A DNA stretch of 64,000 nt, from the NCBI RefSeq assembly GCF_033659955.1, contig NZ_JARUJP010000005.1, forward strand, positions 124,001 through 188,000, read 5' to 3'. A model generated the notes under the pieces. It saw nothing but the letters and a program-made list of their open reading frames with translations. It made no database searches and was not told the origin of the DNA. The position numbers were made by a program, and so were the translations under genes. The stretch's first letter is position 1. Each line of letters opens with the position of its first letter. This DNA is from Clostridium_AM tanneri (GTDB lineage Bacteria > Bacillota > Clostridia > Clostridiales > Clostridiaceae). Of this stretch, positions 17,465 through 26,563 are shown one piece after another.

Positions 17465-18751
17465 TTGCGTTTAGAGTTAGGAAAAATCAACATAAAAGAT
17501 ATTCAATTTGGAGCTGAAACAAAGGTTGAAAATGGAGTTCTTTATGTAAACAAAGAAGAGTTACTAGCAACAGTTAGTGGAGATGAGAGACTTGCGAGCA
17601 TAGACTTTGATATCGCAAAACCAGGTGAAGAAACAAGAATAATACCTGTAAAGGATGTTATCGAGCCAAGAGTTAAGGTTGAAGGAAAAGGCGGAATATT
17701 CCCAGGATTCATAAGCAAGGTTGACATGGTTGGAGAAGGAAGAACTCATGTATTAAAGGGAGCAGCTGTAGTTACTACAGGTAAAATAGTTGGTTTCCAA
17801 GAAGGTATTATAGACATGAGCGGAGAGGGAGCTAAGTATACTCCATTCTCAAAGACAAATAACTTAGTTATTATTTGTGAGCCAAAGGCAGGAGTTAAAC
17901 AGCACGAGCATGAAGAAGCTGTAAGAATGGTTGGATTTAAGGCTGCTACTTACCTTGGAGAAGCAGGAAGAAACGTTGAGCCAGATGAAGTAAAAGTTTA
18001 TGAAACTTTACCACTATTAAAACAGGTTGAACAGTATCCAAATCTTCCTAAAGTAGTATACGTATACATGCTTCAAACTCAAGGACTTTTACATGATACT
18101 TATGTATATGGAGTAGATGCTAAGAAGATTATACCAACATTCTTATATCCAACAGAAGTATTTGATGGAGCTGTTGTAAGTGGAAACTGTGTTTCAGCTT
18201 GTGATAAAAACCCAAGCTATGTTCATATGAATCACCCAGTTATTGAAGATTTATATGAAAGACATGGAAAAGACTATAACTTCTTAGGTTGTGTAATTAC
18301 AAACGAAAACGTTTATCTTGCAGATAAAGAAAGATCATCAAACATGACTGCTAAGTTAGTTGAGTATGTAGGAGCAGATGCAGTAATAATATCAGAAGAA
18401 GGATTCGGTAATCCAGATGCTGACTTAGTTATGAACTGCAACAAAATCACTGATAAGGGAATAAAAACTGTATTAATTACAGATGAATATGCAGGACAAG
18501 ATGGAGCTTCTCAGTCACTTGCAGACTCAACACCAAAGGGTGATGCAGTAGTTACAGGTGGAAATGCTAATGAAGTTGTTATACTTCCTGTAATGAAGAA
18601 GGTAATAGGACACGTTGAAGCTGCTGATATAATAGCAGGAGGACACGTAGGAAGTTTAAGAGAAGATGGTACTATAGAAGCTGAGATTCAGGTTATAACT
18701 GGAGCTACAAGTGAAGTAGGATTCAACTATCTATCAGCAAAAGGATTCTAA
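17465..18751 (+). CDS. grdE: Glycine reductase protein B, proprotein GrdE (alpha/beta subunits)
   Basis: GrdE is made as a 428-residue proprotein and is cleaved between Asn241 and Cys242. Cys242 becomes the pyruvoyl group that binds the glycine amino group as a Schiff base. The site VVSGNCVSACDKN places the cysteine at codon 242 when translation starts at the TTG at 17465, matching the residue number known from C. sticklandii and supporting that start. GGAGGTGA lies 5 bases upstream. Together with selenoprotein GrdB it forms the substrate-activating protein B. Codons are strongly biased to AGA/GGA/TTA, as for a highly expressed gene. Confidence 0.96.
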   Translation: MRLELGKINIKDIQFGAETKVENGVLYVNKEELLATVSGDERLASIDFDIAKPGEETRIIPVKDVIEPRVKVEGKGGIFPGFISKVDMVGEGRTHVLKGAAVVTTGKIVGFQEGIIDMSGEGAKYTPFSKTNNLVIICEPKAGVKQHEHEEAVRMVGFKAATYLGEAGRNVEPDEVKVYETLPLLKQVEQYPNLPKVVYVYMLQTQGLLHDTYVYGVDAKKIIPTFLYPTEVFDGAVVSGNCVSACDKNPSYVHMNHPVIEDLYERHGKDYNFLGCVITNENVYLADKERSSNMTAKLVEYVGADAVIISEEGFGNPDADLVMNCNKITDKGIKTVLITDEYAGQDGASQSLADSTPKGDAVVTGGNANEVVILPVMKKVIGHVEAADIIAGGHVGSLREDGTIEAEIQVITGATSEVGFNYLSAKGF

Positions 18752-18894
18752 TTAGTAAAAAATTAGGATGAATTGTTAGAATATTTAATATAAAAATATA
18801 AATGTTTTAAAATAGCTTAGATTTTATAATAAGTGATATTACAAAGAAGTAATTGTGCATTATACTATGTGGATTGAAAGAGAGGATGATATAG

Positions 18895-19359
18895 ATGTTA
18901 CAAGGAAAAAAAGTTATAGCAGTAGGAGATAGAGACGGAATACCAGGACCAGCTATTGAAGCTTGCGTTAAATCAGCAGGAGCAGAAGTTGTTTTTGCAT
19001 CAACAGAGTGCTTTGTCTGAACAGCCGCTGGTGCTATGGATCTGGAGATCCAACAAAGAGTAAAAGACTTAACTGATAAGCATGGTGCAGAAAACGTTGT
19101 TGTAGTAATCGGAGGAGCAGAAGCTGAAGCTTCAGGACTTTCAGCTGAAACTGTAGCTGCTGGAGACCCAACTTTTGCAGGTCCACTTGCTGGAATAGCA
19201 TTAGGATTAGCTGTTTATCATGTAGTTGAGCCAGAAATAAAGGATGAATGTGATGCAGCTGTTTACGATGAGCAGTGCGGAATGATGGAAATGGTTCTTG
19301 ATGTAGATGCTATCATCGAAGAAGTTAAGAACGTGAGAACTCAATACTCAAAATATTAA
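18895..19359 (+). CDS. grdA: Glycine reductase selenoprotein A (UGA = selenocysteine)
   Basis: The reading frame is 154 residues with one in-frame TGA at 19018-19020 (codon 42), in the context ECFV-Sec-TAAGAMDLE. This CxxU motif is the catalytic centre of protein A. It carries the carboxymethyl-selenoether from protein B to protein C and is reduced by thioredoxin. The ATG at 18895 has AGAGGATG upstream. A hairpin 16 bases after the TGA (19037-19052) fits a bacterial SECIS element. Automatic callers would split or shorten the gene to the ATG at 19036, losing the first 47 codons. No frameshift is present. Confidence 0.97.
19018..19052 (+). promoter_or_regulatory. Selenocysteine UGA codon and SECIS-like hairpin in grdA
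   Basis: TGA at 19018 is followed by stem TGGATC/GATCCA (19037-19042 and 19047-19052) with loop TGGA. Position and size fit SelB-binding bacterial SECIS elements. The codons CTG-GAG-ATC in the loop and 3' arm depart from local TTA/ATA preference, suggesting an RNA constraint. Confidence 0.75.
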
Positions 19360-19401
19360 TAGTTGATATGTTTAAATTCCTAAAAGGGGGGAAATGCTGA
19401 A

Positions 19402-20709
19402 ATGATTAAAGTTGTTCATTATATAAATCAATTCTACGCTGGTATCGGCGGAGAAGAAAAAGCAGATATAAAACCAGAGGTTAGAGAAGGTTTTGTAGGT
19501 CCTGGTATGGGACTTAACGGATTATTAAGCAAGGAAGGTGTTGAAATAGTTGCTACAGTTATCTGTGGAGACTCTTATTTCAATGAGAACACTGAAGAAG
19601 CAAAAGCAGAAATTATAGATATGGTTAAAAAATATAGCCCAGATCTATTTATAGCAGGTCCTGCTTTCAACGCTGGAAGATATGGTGTAGCTTGCGGAAC
19701 TATCGCTAAAGAAGTTGAAGAGAAATTAGGAATACCTGTACTTACAGCTATGTATATTGAAAACCCAGGTGCAGACTTATTCAAAAAATATCTTTACATC
19801 GTTGAAACTAAGAATAGTGCAGCAGGTATGAGAGATGCACTTCCTAAGGTTGCTGCTTTAGCATTAAAGCTTGCTAAGGGACAAGAAATCGGATTACCTT
19901 CAGAAGATAACTACATCGAAAGAGGAATAAGAAAGAACTTCTTTGCTACTGAAAGAGGATCAAAAAGAGCTGTTGATATGCTTGTTAAAAAGTTAAAAGG
20001 CGAAGAGTTTGTTACAGAATTCAAAATGCCTGTATTCGACAGAGTTGCTCCAAATGCAGCTGTAAAAGATATATCAAAAGCTAAGATAGCATTAGTTACT
20101 TCTGGTGGTATAGTACCAAAGACAAATCCAGATCACATAGAATCATCAAATGCTTCTAAGTTCGGTAAATATGATATAGAAGGTGTAATGGACTTAACTG
20201 CAGAAACATATGAAACTGCACACGGCGGATATGACCCAACTTATGCTAATACTGATTCAGACAGAGTACTTCCAGTTGACGTATTAAGACAAATGGAGAA
20301 GGAAGGAAAAATCGGATCACTTCACAGATATTTCTATACTACAGTTGGTAACGGAACAGCTGTTGCTTCATCAAAGAAATTTGGTGAGACTATAGTTAAA
20401 GAGTTAATTGCTGATGGAGTTGACGCAGTTATACTTACTTCCACCTGAGGAACTTGTACACGTTGCGGTGCAACACTTGTAAAAGAAATTGAACGTGGAG
20501 GACTTCCAGTAGTTCATATGTGTACAGTAGTTCCAATATCCTTAACAGTAGGAGCTAACAGAATAGTTCCAACAATAGCAATACCTCACCCACTTGGAAA
20601 CCCATCATTGGAATCTAAGGATGAGTATGAATTAAGATATCACTTAGTAGAAAAGGCATTAAATGCACTTTCAACTGAAGTTGAAGATCAAACAGTTTTT
20701 GATAAGTAA
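19402..20709 (+). CDS. grdB: Glycine reductase protein B selenoprotein subunit GrdB (UGA = selenocysteine)
   Basis: The frame is 435 residues with an in-frame TGA at 20446-20448 (codon 349), in the context ILTST-Sec-GTCTRCGA. The UxxC motif is the selenium centre that attacks the Schiff-base glycine held by the GrdE pyruvoyl group. The protein continues through VVHMCTVVPISLTVGANRIVPT to the stop at 20709. The ATG at 19402 is preceded by AAAGGGGGG. Conventional calling stops at 20448 and leaves the tail as a separate small ORF. A SECIS-like hairpin follows the TGA. Two inverted repeats separate it from grdC. Confidence 0.97.
20446..20474 (+). promoter_or_regulatory. Selenocysteine UGA codon and SECIS-like hairpin in grdB
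   Basis: TGA at 20446 is followed 13 bases later by GTTGC-GGT-GCAAC (20462-20474). The compact stem with a G-rich apical loop at this distance fits a bacterial SECIS. Confidence 0.72.
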
Positions 20710-20740
20710 TTAAAACTGTCACTAGGTAAAGTGAATATAT

Positions 20741-20786
20741 AGGGAATTGAAAATTGAAAAAATCTATTTTCAATTCCCTGTTTTTA
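20741..20786 (+). terminator. Internal terminator/attenuator between grdB and grdC
   Basis: AGGGAATTGAAAAT (20741-20754) pairs perfectly with ATTTTCAATTCCCT (20766-20779), followed by GTTTTT. It should reduce transcription of grdC-grdD relative to grdE-A-B. Confidence 0.7.
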
Positions 20787-20813
20787 TACATAGTTAAAAA
20801 GTTTAAAGATAGG

Positions 20814-20872
20814 TTGAGAATTGAGAATTGAAAATTACTTTTAAATTTCAATTTTCAACTCTCAATTCTCAA
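20814..20872. repeat. Long palindrome of AATTGAGAATTG units (copy 2)
   Basis: A 23-base arm (20814-20836) pairs with 20850-20872 with one mismatch. It lies just before the grdC ribosome site and is built of the same units as palindromes elsewhere in the window. Confidence 0.65.
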
Positions 20873-20895
20873 CAAAATTTAAGGAGGGTTTTATA

Positions 20896-22428
20896 ATGAG
20901 TTTTCCAGTTATTAAAAAAGCATCATATGTATTAGTTAATGCACCAGATATGATAATTCATAATGGTACTACTCAAATGTTAGAAAGGGAGACAAACCCA
21001 GATTCAGAATACTTAAAAAGCATTAAGGACCATTTAAGATCCTTTGATGAAGTTGTAGGCTATGCTCCAAATCAAACATATATAGGTAATGTAACTCCAG
21101 AAGAATTAGGAGAATTACCAAGACCTTGGTACAATAGCAAGCTTGAGAATGCTAATAGATTCGGTAAGTTTGGTGAGATAATGCCTCAAGATGAGTTTTA
21201 TGGATTAATAAAGGCTTCAGACGTTTTTGACCTAGTAATCCTTGAGAAATCTTTTACAGAGAAAGTTAAAGAAAAGTTTAATGCCCACCCTATTTTAAAT
21301 ACAAAAGTAGAAGCATTAAAAGAAGGAGAAGAACTATCTGTTATAGAAGGTCTTGTAGAAAAGGGAGTAGCTGAAGGTTTATACGAAGGCGGTAAGTTAG
21401 TAGGATGTGTTAAGAGAGCACACGAGTTTGACGCTAACCTATCTTCTCACATCATAGTAGAGAACTTAGTTGTAAAAGCATCAGGAGTATTATCCTTAAT
21501 GCACCTTATAAAAAGCTCAGGAATAGATGTAAATGAAGTTGACTACTTAATAGAGTGTTCAGAAGAAGCAATAGGTGATATGAACCAAAGAGGCGGCGGA
21601 AACGTTGCTAAAGCTTGTGGAGAGATTGCAGGAATTAAGGGAGCTACTGGTACAGATATGAGAGGCTTCTGTGCAGGACCATCTCATGCTTTAATAACAG
21701 CTTCAGCTCTTGTTAAGTCAGGAATATATAGAAATGTAATAGTATTTGCTGGTGGAAGTACTGCTAAACTTGGTATGAATGGAAAAGACCATATAAAGAA
21801 AGGTCTTTCAGTACTTGAGGACTGTGTTGGTGGATTTGCTGTACTTGTATCACAAAATGATGGAGTAAGTCCAATATTAAGAACAGATGTAGTTGGAAGA
21901 CATACTATAGGACATGGAGCTGCACCACAGGCTGTTATCGAAGCTTTAGTATCAGAGCCACTTGCTAAGGTTGGTATGAAAATTACAGATGTAGACAAAT
22001 ATGCTCCAGAAATGCAGACTCCAGATATTACAGAGCCAGCAGGAGCAGGAGATGTTCCAACTCAAAACTACAAGATGATAGGAGCATTAGCAGTTAAGAG
22101 TGGACAATTGGATAGAAAAGAATTACCAAACTTCGTAAAAGCTCATGGATACCCAGGATATGCTCCAACTCAAGGACATATTCCATCAGGAGTGCCAATA
22201 GTTGGACATGGTATAGAACATATAATGAATGGAAAATTAAACAACTTTATGATAATAGGTAAAGGAAGTCTTTTCTTAGGAAGAATGACAAACCTATTTG
22301 ATGGAGTATCTATACTTGTAGAAAAGAACACAGGAGCTAAAGAAGAAGCAGCAGGAATTTCAAAGGATGAAATCAAAAACATGATAGCTGAGGGTATGAA
22401 GAAATTTGCAGAAGAACTGCTAAAGTAA
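20896..22428 (+). CDS. grdC: Glycine/sarcosine/betaine reductase protein C, beta subunit
   Basis: This is the larger, 510-residue subunit of protein C. Protein C receives the Se-carboxymethyl group from protein A and releases it as acetyl phosphate by way of an acetyl-enzyme. The fold is related to beta-ketoacyl synthases/thiolases (ECSEEAIGDMNQRGGGNVAKACGEIAG and TGTDMRGFCAGPSHALITASALVKSG). The ATG at 20896 has AAGGAGGG upstream. grdD follows 14 bases after its stop. Stoichiometry with grdB may be set by the hairpins just upstream. Confidence 0.95.
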   Translation: MSFPVIKKASYVLVNAPDMIIHNGTTQMLERETNPDSEYLKSIKDHLRSFDEVVGYAPNQTYIGNVTPEELGELPRPWYNSKLENANRFGKFGEIMPQDEFYGLIKASDVFDLVILEKSFTEKVKEKFNAHPILNTKVEALKEGEELSVIEGLVEKGVAEGLYEGGKLVGCVKRAHEFDANLSSHIIVENLVVKASGVLSLMHLIKSSGIDVNEVDYLIECSEEAIGDMNQRGGGNVAKACGEIAGIKGATGTDMRGFCAGPSHALITASALVKSGIYRNVIVFAGGSTAKLGMNGKDHIKKGLSVLEDCVGGFAVLVSQNDGVSPILRTDVVGRHTIGHGAAPQAVIEALVSEPLAKVGMKITDVDKYAPEMQTPDITEPAGAGDVPTQNYKMIGALAVKSGQLDRKELPNFVKAHGYPGYAPTQGHIPSGVPIVGHGIEHIMNGKLNNFMIIGKGSLFLGRMTNLFDGVSILVEKNTGAKEEAAGISKDEIKNMIAEGMKKFAEELLK

Positions 22429-22442
22429 GTGGGGTGATTTTA

Positions 22443-23600
22443 ATGGATGCAACAAAAAAGTTAATATCAGAAGTTTTCAACGAAATAGCTGATGGTATAA
22501 AGAGCGGAAGTTTTGGAAAAAAAGTAAGAATTGGACTCACTACTTTTGGTTCAGAGCATGGTGTAGAAGAAATGGTAAAGGCTGCACAAATGGCTAAAAG
22601 TAAATACGGTGACTTTGATATAGTTTTAATAGGACCTAAGGTTGAAGGCGACTTTGAAGTTGTAGAAGTAAAGGATGCAGAAGAAGGCCACAAGAAAATG
22701 GTAGAACTTCTTGAAAATAAGGAGTTAGATGGCTGTGTAACTCAACACTTTGACTTCCCGATTGGAGTTTCAACAGTAGGAAGAGTAGTAACACCAGGAA
22801 TGGGAAAAGAACTTATTATTGCTACAACTACAGGAACTACTTCTACACATAGAGTAGAAGGTATGATTAGAAATGCTATATCAGGAATTGCAGTTGCTAA
22901 ATCAGTGGGTATTGAGAATCCTGAGGTGGGTATATTAAATATAGATGGAGCAAGAGGAGTTGAAAGAGCTCTTAAAGATCTTCAAGCTGGAGGATACAAC
23001 TTTAAGTTTTCTGAATCACTAAGAGCTGACGGTGGCTCTGTTATGAGAGGCAATGATTTACTTGCAGGAACTCCAGATGTTATGGTTTGTGATTCTCTAA
23101 CAGGAAATCTTTTAATTAAAATATTTGCTTCCTTTACAACTGGTGGAAACTATGAAACTTTAGGTTATGGATATGGACCAGGAATAGGAGAAAACTATGA
23201 CAAGTTAGTGAACATAGTATCAAGAGCATCCGGTGCACCACTTATCTGTGAAGCTTTAAGATACTGCGCAACTTGTGCTAAGAATGATGTTTTAGCTAAA
23301 GCTAAAGAAGAATTTAAGAAAGCTAAGGAATCAGGCTTAGATACAATAGTAGGAAAAATATTAGCAAAGGATAAACCAGCTGCAGCAGAAGAGGAAGAAG
23401 TAAAAATGCCTCCAAAGCAGGTAGTTACTTATGCAATACCTGGAATAGATATACTAGAACTTGAAAATGCTTGCAAAGCATTATGGAAGGAAGGTATCTA
23501 TTCAGAAAGTGGTATGGGATGTACAGGACCAATTATTCTTGTACCAGAGGAAGTAGGAGAAAAAGCAGCAGAGATATTGACAAATAAGGGTTTTAAGTAG
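22443..23600 (+). CDS. grdD: Glycine/sarcosine/betaine reductase protein C, alpha subunit
   Basis: This 385-residue small subunit of protein C resembles PlsX/phosphotransacetylase-type folds. The conserved catalytic cysteine lies in ESGMGCTGPIILVP at codon 360, matching the position of the acetyl-binding cysteine described for this subunit. The ATG at 22443 has GGGGTGAT upstream; the GTG at 22434 is within that site. It is the last gene of the grd operon, with a GC-rich hairpin behind it. With grdC it yields acetyl phosphate, which can be converted to ATP by acetate kinase (not in this window). Confidence 0.95.
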   Translation: MDATKKLISEVFNEIADGIKSGSFGKKVRIGLTTFGSEHGVEEMVKAAQMAKSKYGDFDIVLIGPKVEGDFEVVEVKDAEEGHKKMVELLENKELDGCVTQHFDFPIGVSTVGRVVTPGMGKELIIATTTGTTSTHRVEGMIRNAISGIAVAKSVGIENPEVGILNIDGARGVERALKDLQAGGYNFKFSESLRADGGSVMRGNDLLAGTPDVMVCDSLTGNLLIKIFASFTTGGNYETLGYGYGPGIGENYDKLVNIVSRASGAPLICEALRYCATCAKNDVLAKAKEEFKKAKESGLDTIVGKILAKDKPAAAEEEEVKMPPKQVVTYAIPGIDILELENACKALWKEGIYSESGMGCTGPIILVPEEVGEKAAEILTNKGFK

Positions 23601-23608
23601 AAAACGTT

Positions 23609-23643
23609 ACACCCTCGGCAAATCAGTTATTGCCGGGGGTTGT
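23609..23643 (+). terminator. Hairpin at the end of the grd operon
   Basis: ACACCCTCGGCAA pairs with TTGCCGGGGGTTGT with one bulge. It is stable, but the T-run is poor. Confidence 0.55.
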
Positions 23644-23763
23644 ACTCTCTAAAAATATTATTTAAAATCTAGAAGGAAAATAGGACCTTTTGTAGAATAT
23701 TTTATTTGGTACAGACACATCATATAAAAAGAAAAACTATATCTTTATAGGAGGGAAATTTTA

Positions 23764-24831
23764 ATGAATAAAAAAAGAGTAGTATCACTACTTGCAGCAG
23801 CAATAATGACAGTATCAGTATTTGCAGGCTGTGGTAGCCAAAAACAACAAGGTGGATCAGGAACAACTGAGGCAAAACAAGTAAAAATAGGTCTTGCTAC
23901 AGACGAAGGTGGATTAAATGACAAGTCCTTCAACCAAGCAGCAGATGAAGGTATTAAAAAAGCTCAAAGTGAGTTTAAGAACATAGACTATAAACCAATT
24001 GAATCAAAGAAAAAGGATGAGTTCCAACCAAATCTTCAAGCTTTAGTTGATAACGGTTCCGAAATTATATTCGGCGTAGGATATCAGATGGCAGATGCTA
24101 TGACTGATATGGCAAAGAAATATCCTGATAAAAAGTTTGCTATAATAGATTCAGAAGTTAAAGAAAAGAACGTTGTATCACTTAACTTCAAAGAGCAAGA
24201 AGGTTCTTTCTTAGCAGGTGTTATTGCTGGAAAAATGACTAAGAGCAATAAATTAGGTTTCGTAGGTGGAAAAGACTTTGAATTAATAAATAGATTTGCA
24301 GCAGGATACATGGCTGGAGCTAAAGCTGTTAATCCAAGTGTACAATTTGACGTAAGATATGCTGCTGACTATGCAAACCCAACAAAAGGTGAAGAATTAG
24401 CAACATCAATGATCAATGGTGGTTGTGACGTAATATACCATGCTTCAGGTGGTACTGGATTAGGTGTATTTAAAGCTGCAAAAGCTATGACTAAAGCAGA
24501 TAAGAAGATATGGGCTATAGGCGTTGACATGGATCAATCTCTTACTGTTCCAGAATATGCAGATGTTATTCTAACAAGTATGATAAAGAGAGTTGATACA
24601 GCAACTTATGATACAGCTAAATCAGTTGTTCAAGGAAAATTTGAAGGTGGAAAAAACATAGTATTTGGATTAAAAGAGCAAGGTGTTGATATAGCAGCAA
24701 CTTCAAATAAGAATACTCCAAAAGATGTTTTAGATTTAGTTGAAAAGTATAGAAAAGCTATAATAGATGGAAAAATAACTGTTCCAGCTACAAAGGAAGA
24801 TGCAGCTAAATTTACAGCACCAGCAATCTAA
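23764..24831 (+). CDS. BMP family nucleoside-binding lipoprotein of an ABC importer
   Basis: This is a 355-residue lipoprotein with a signal peptide ending in the lipobox VFAGC. The mature protein matches the BMP/PnrA (Med) family of periplasmic-binding-type proteins that bind purine nucleosides: VKIGLATDEGGLNDKSFNQ, then FAIIDSEVK, SFLAGVIAGKMTKSNKLGFVGG, and AIGVDMDQS. The RBS AGGAGGG precedes 23764. The ATPase and two permeases of the same importer follow after a hairpin that may reduce their expression. Ligand identity (guanosine, adenosine or other) is not visible. Confidence 0.9.
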   Translation: MNKKRVVSLLAAAIMTVSVFAGCGSQKQQGGSGTTEAKQVKIGLATDEGGLNDKSFNQAADEGIKKAQSEFKNIDYKPIESKKKDEFQPNLQALVDNGSEIIFGVGYQMADAMTDMAKKYPDKKFAIIDSEVKEKNVVSLNFKEQEGSFLAGVIAGKMTKSNKLGFVGGKDFELINRFAAGYMAGAKAVNPSVQFDVRYAADYANPTKGEELATSMINGGCDVIYHASGGTGLGVFKAAKAMTKADKKIWAIGVDMDQSLTVPEYADVILTSMIKRVDTATYDTAKSVVQGKFEGGKNIVFGLKEQGVDIAATSNKNTPKDVLDLVEKYRKAIIDGKITVPATKEDAAKFTAPAI

Positions 24832-24946
24832 ATTTAGTATAGGTATTTTAAGCTAGGTATGTAACTTTACATCTAGTAAATTAGCTAAAAAAAATCTTTA
24901 CTAAAATATTAATAAAGTAATATAATAAGCTAGGTATACTATGCAT

Positions 24947-24975
24947 AAGCTAGGCATAGACCTAGCTTTTTCTTT
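24947..24975 (+). terminator. Attenuating terminator between binding-protein and transporter genes
   Basis: AAGCTAGG (24947-24954) pairs with CCTAGCTT (24961-24968) and a T-rich run follows. It would keep the binding protein in excess of the membrane components. Confidence 0.6.
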
Positions 24976-25012
24976 ACAGAAAGCCAGGAAGCTTACACTA
25001 AGGAGGTTAAAA

Positions 25013-26563
25013 ATGGAAAAGGTAATCGAAATGCTGGAAATAACCAAAGTTTTTCCAGGGACTATAGCTAATGACAACGTTAACTTCGAATTGCTTAAAG
25101 GTGAAACTCATGTTTTACTAGGTGAGAATGGTGCGGGAAAAACTACACTTATGAATATACTCTATGGCCTTTATCAGCCGGAAAAGGGTGAGATTCGTGT
25201 AAATGGGAAAGAAGTAAAAATAACTAACCCTAACGATGCTATTAAGCTTGGTATAGGAATGGTACATCAGCACTTTATGTTAGTTCACAATTTCACAGTA
25301 GCAGAAAATATAGTTTTGGGAATAGAGCCAAAAAAAGGGCTTAGAATTGATATAAAGAAGGCCGAGGAAGATGTTAAAGGTATAGCAGATAAATATGGAT
25401 TTAATATAGATCCAAAGGCTGTTATTGAAGACATATCTGTTGGTCAGCAGCAAAAGGTTGAAATTTTAAAGGCTTTATACAGAGGTGCGGATATACTTAT
25501 ACTAGATGAGCCTACAGCAGTTTTAACTCCTCAGGAAATAGAAGAGCTTGGAGTTATTATAGACAATCTAAAGGAAGAGGGAAAATCAGTTATTCTAATA
25601 ACTCATAAATTAAAAGAAGTTATGAAAATGAGTGATAGAGTAACTATAATAAGAAGAGGTAAGGTAACTGGAACTGTAAAAACTAAGGAGACTAATATAG
25701 ATGAGCTTGCAGAGCTTATGGTTGGAAGAAAGGTAAACTTAGTGGTAGAAAAAGCTGAAGCTAAGGCGGCAGGTGAGGTACTTAATGTAGAAAATCTTGT
25801 AGTTAAGGATCACAGGGGTGTAGAAGCAGTAAAAGGGGTAAGTCTAGCTGTTAAAGCTGGAGAGATTGTGGGTATAGCTGGTGTTGACGGAAATGGTCAA
25901 ACAGAATTAATAGAAGCTATAACAGGACTAAGAAAGTCAGAGTCTGGAAAGATAACCTTAGAAGGTAAAGACATTTTTGGTAAAAGCCCAAGACAGATTA
26001 CAGATAGTGGATTATCCCACATTCCTGAAGATAGACATAAGAGGGGATTGATTCTAGGTTATTCTCTTTTTGAGAATTCGGTACTAGGAACATATCATCA
26101 AAAGCCTTTTAGCAATGGTATAGTGATGAATTACGGAGAAATACGTAGGCATTGCCAGAAATTAATAGAAGAGTTTGATGTTAGAACACCAAATGACGAG
26201 GTAAAAGCATCTGCATTATCAGGAGGTAATCAGCAAAAGTTAATAGCAGCAAGAGAAATTGCAAAGGATCCTGATCTTATAATTGCCTCACAGCCTACAA
26301 GAGGAATAGACGTAGGAGCTATAGAGTATATTCACAAAAGATTAGTTGCAGAAAGAGATAAAGGAAAGGCTGTTTTACTAGTATCCCTTGAACTAGATGA
26401 GATAATGGCTCTTTCAGATAGAATAGCAGTTATGTACGATGGAAGAATAGTGGATATACTAGATAGAAAGGATGCAGATGAAAAGAAACTAGGGGTACTT
26501 ATGGCAGGAGGATCCTTGGAGAATAAAGAAGAGGTGAATGATGGTGAGCAAAGGAGACAATAA
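25013..26563 (+). CDS. ABC transporter ATP-binding protein, nucleoside (NupO/Bmp-type)
   Basis: This is a duplicated ABC ATPase of 516 residues, of the sugar/nucleoside (RbsA-like) type. Domain 1 (about 1-250) has Walker A GENGAGKTT, VGQQQKVEIL in place of LSGGQ, and ILDEPTAVLTPQE. Domain 2 (about 255-510) has degenerate Walker A GVDGNGQTE, SGGNQQKLIAAREI and a modified Walker B IIASQPTRGIDVG. The ATG at 25013 follows AAGGAGG; the upstream ATG at 24941 lies in the terminator hairpin and is rejected. Its 3' end overlaps the next gene by 26 bases, indicating translational coupling. Confidence 0.92.
   Translation: MEKVIEMLEITKVFPGTIANDNVNFELLKGETHVLLGENGAGKTTLMNILYGLYQPEKGEIRVNGKEVKITNPNDAIKLGIGMVHQHFMLVHNFTVAENIVLGIEPKKGLRIDIKKAEEDVKGIADKYGFNIDPKAVIEDISVGQQQKVEILKALYRGADILILDEPTAVLTPQEIEELGVIIDNLKEEGKSVILITHKLKEVMKMSDRVTIIRRGKVTGTVKTKETNIDELAELMVGRKVNLVVEKAEAKAAGEVLNVENLVVKDHRGVEAVKGVSLAVKAGEIVGIAGVDGNGQTELIEAITGLRKSESGKITLEGKDIFGKSPRQITDSGLSHIPEDRHKRGLILGYSLFENSVLGTYHQKPFSNGIVMNYGEIRRHCQKLIEEFDVRTPNDEVKASALSGGNQQKLIAAREIAKDPDLIIASQPTRGIDVGAIEYIHKRLVAERDKGKAVLLVSLELDEIMALSDRIAVMYDGRIVDILDRKDADEKKLGVLMAGGSLENKEEVNDGEQRRQ

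Noticed and set aside
19018..19020. grdA split by a stop codon (pseudogene)
   Set aside because: The TGA is at the conserved selenocysteine position of protein A, and the frame continues conserved on both sides with a SECIS-like hairpin.
20446..20448. grdB truncated, with a separate small ORF at 20518-20709
   Set aside because: The TGA lies in a UxxC motif and the downstream sequence is the same frame and conserved GrdB C terminus.
24941..25012. ATPase start at ATG 24941
   Set aside because: That segment is a terminator hairpin, and the start at 25013 has a perfect AAGGAGG site.
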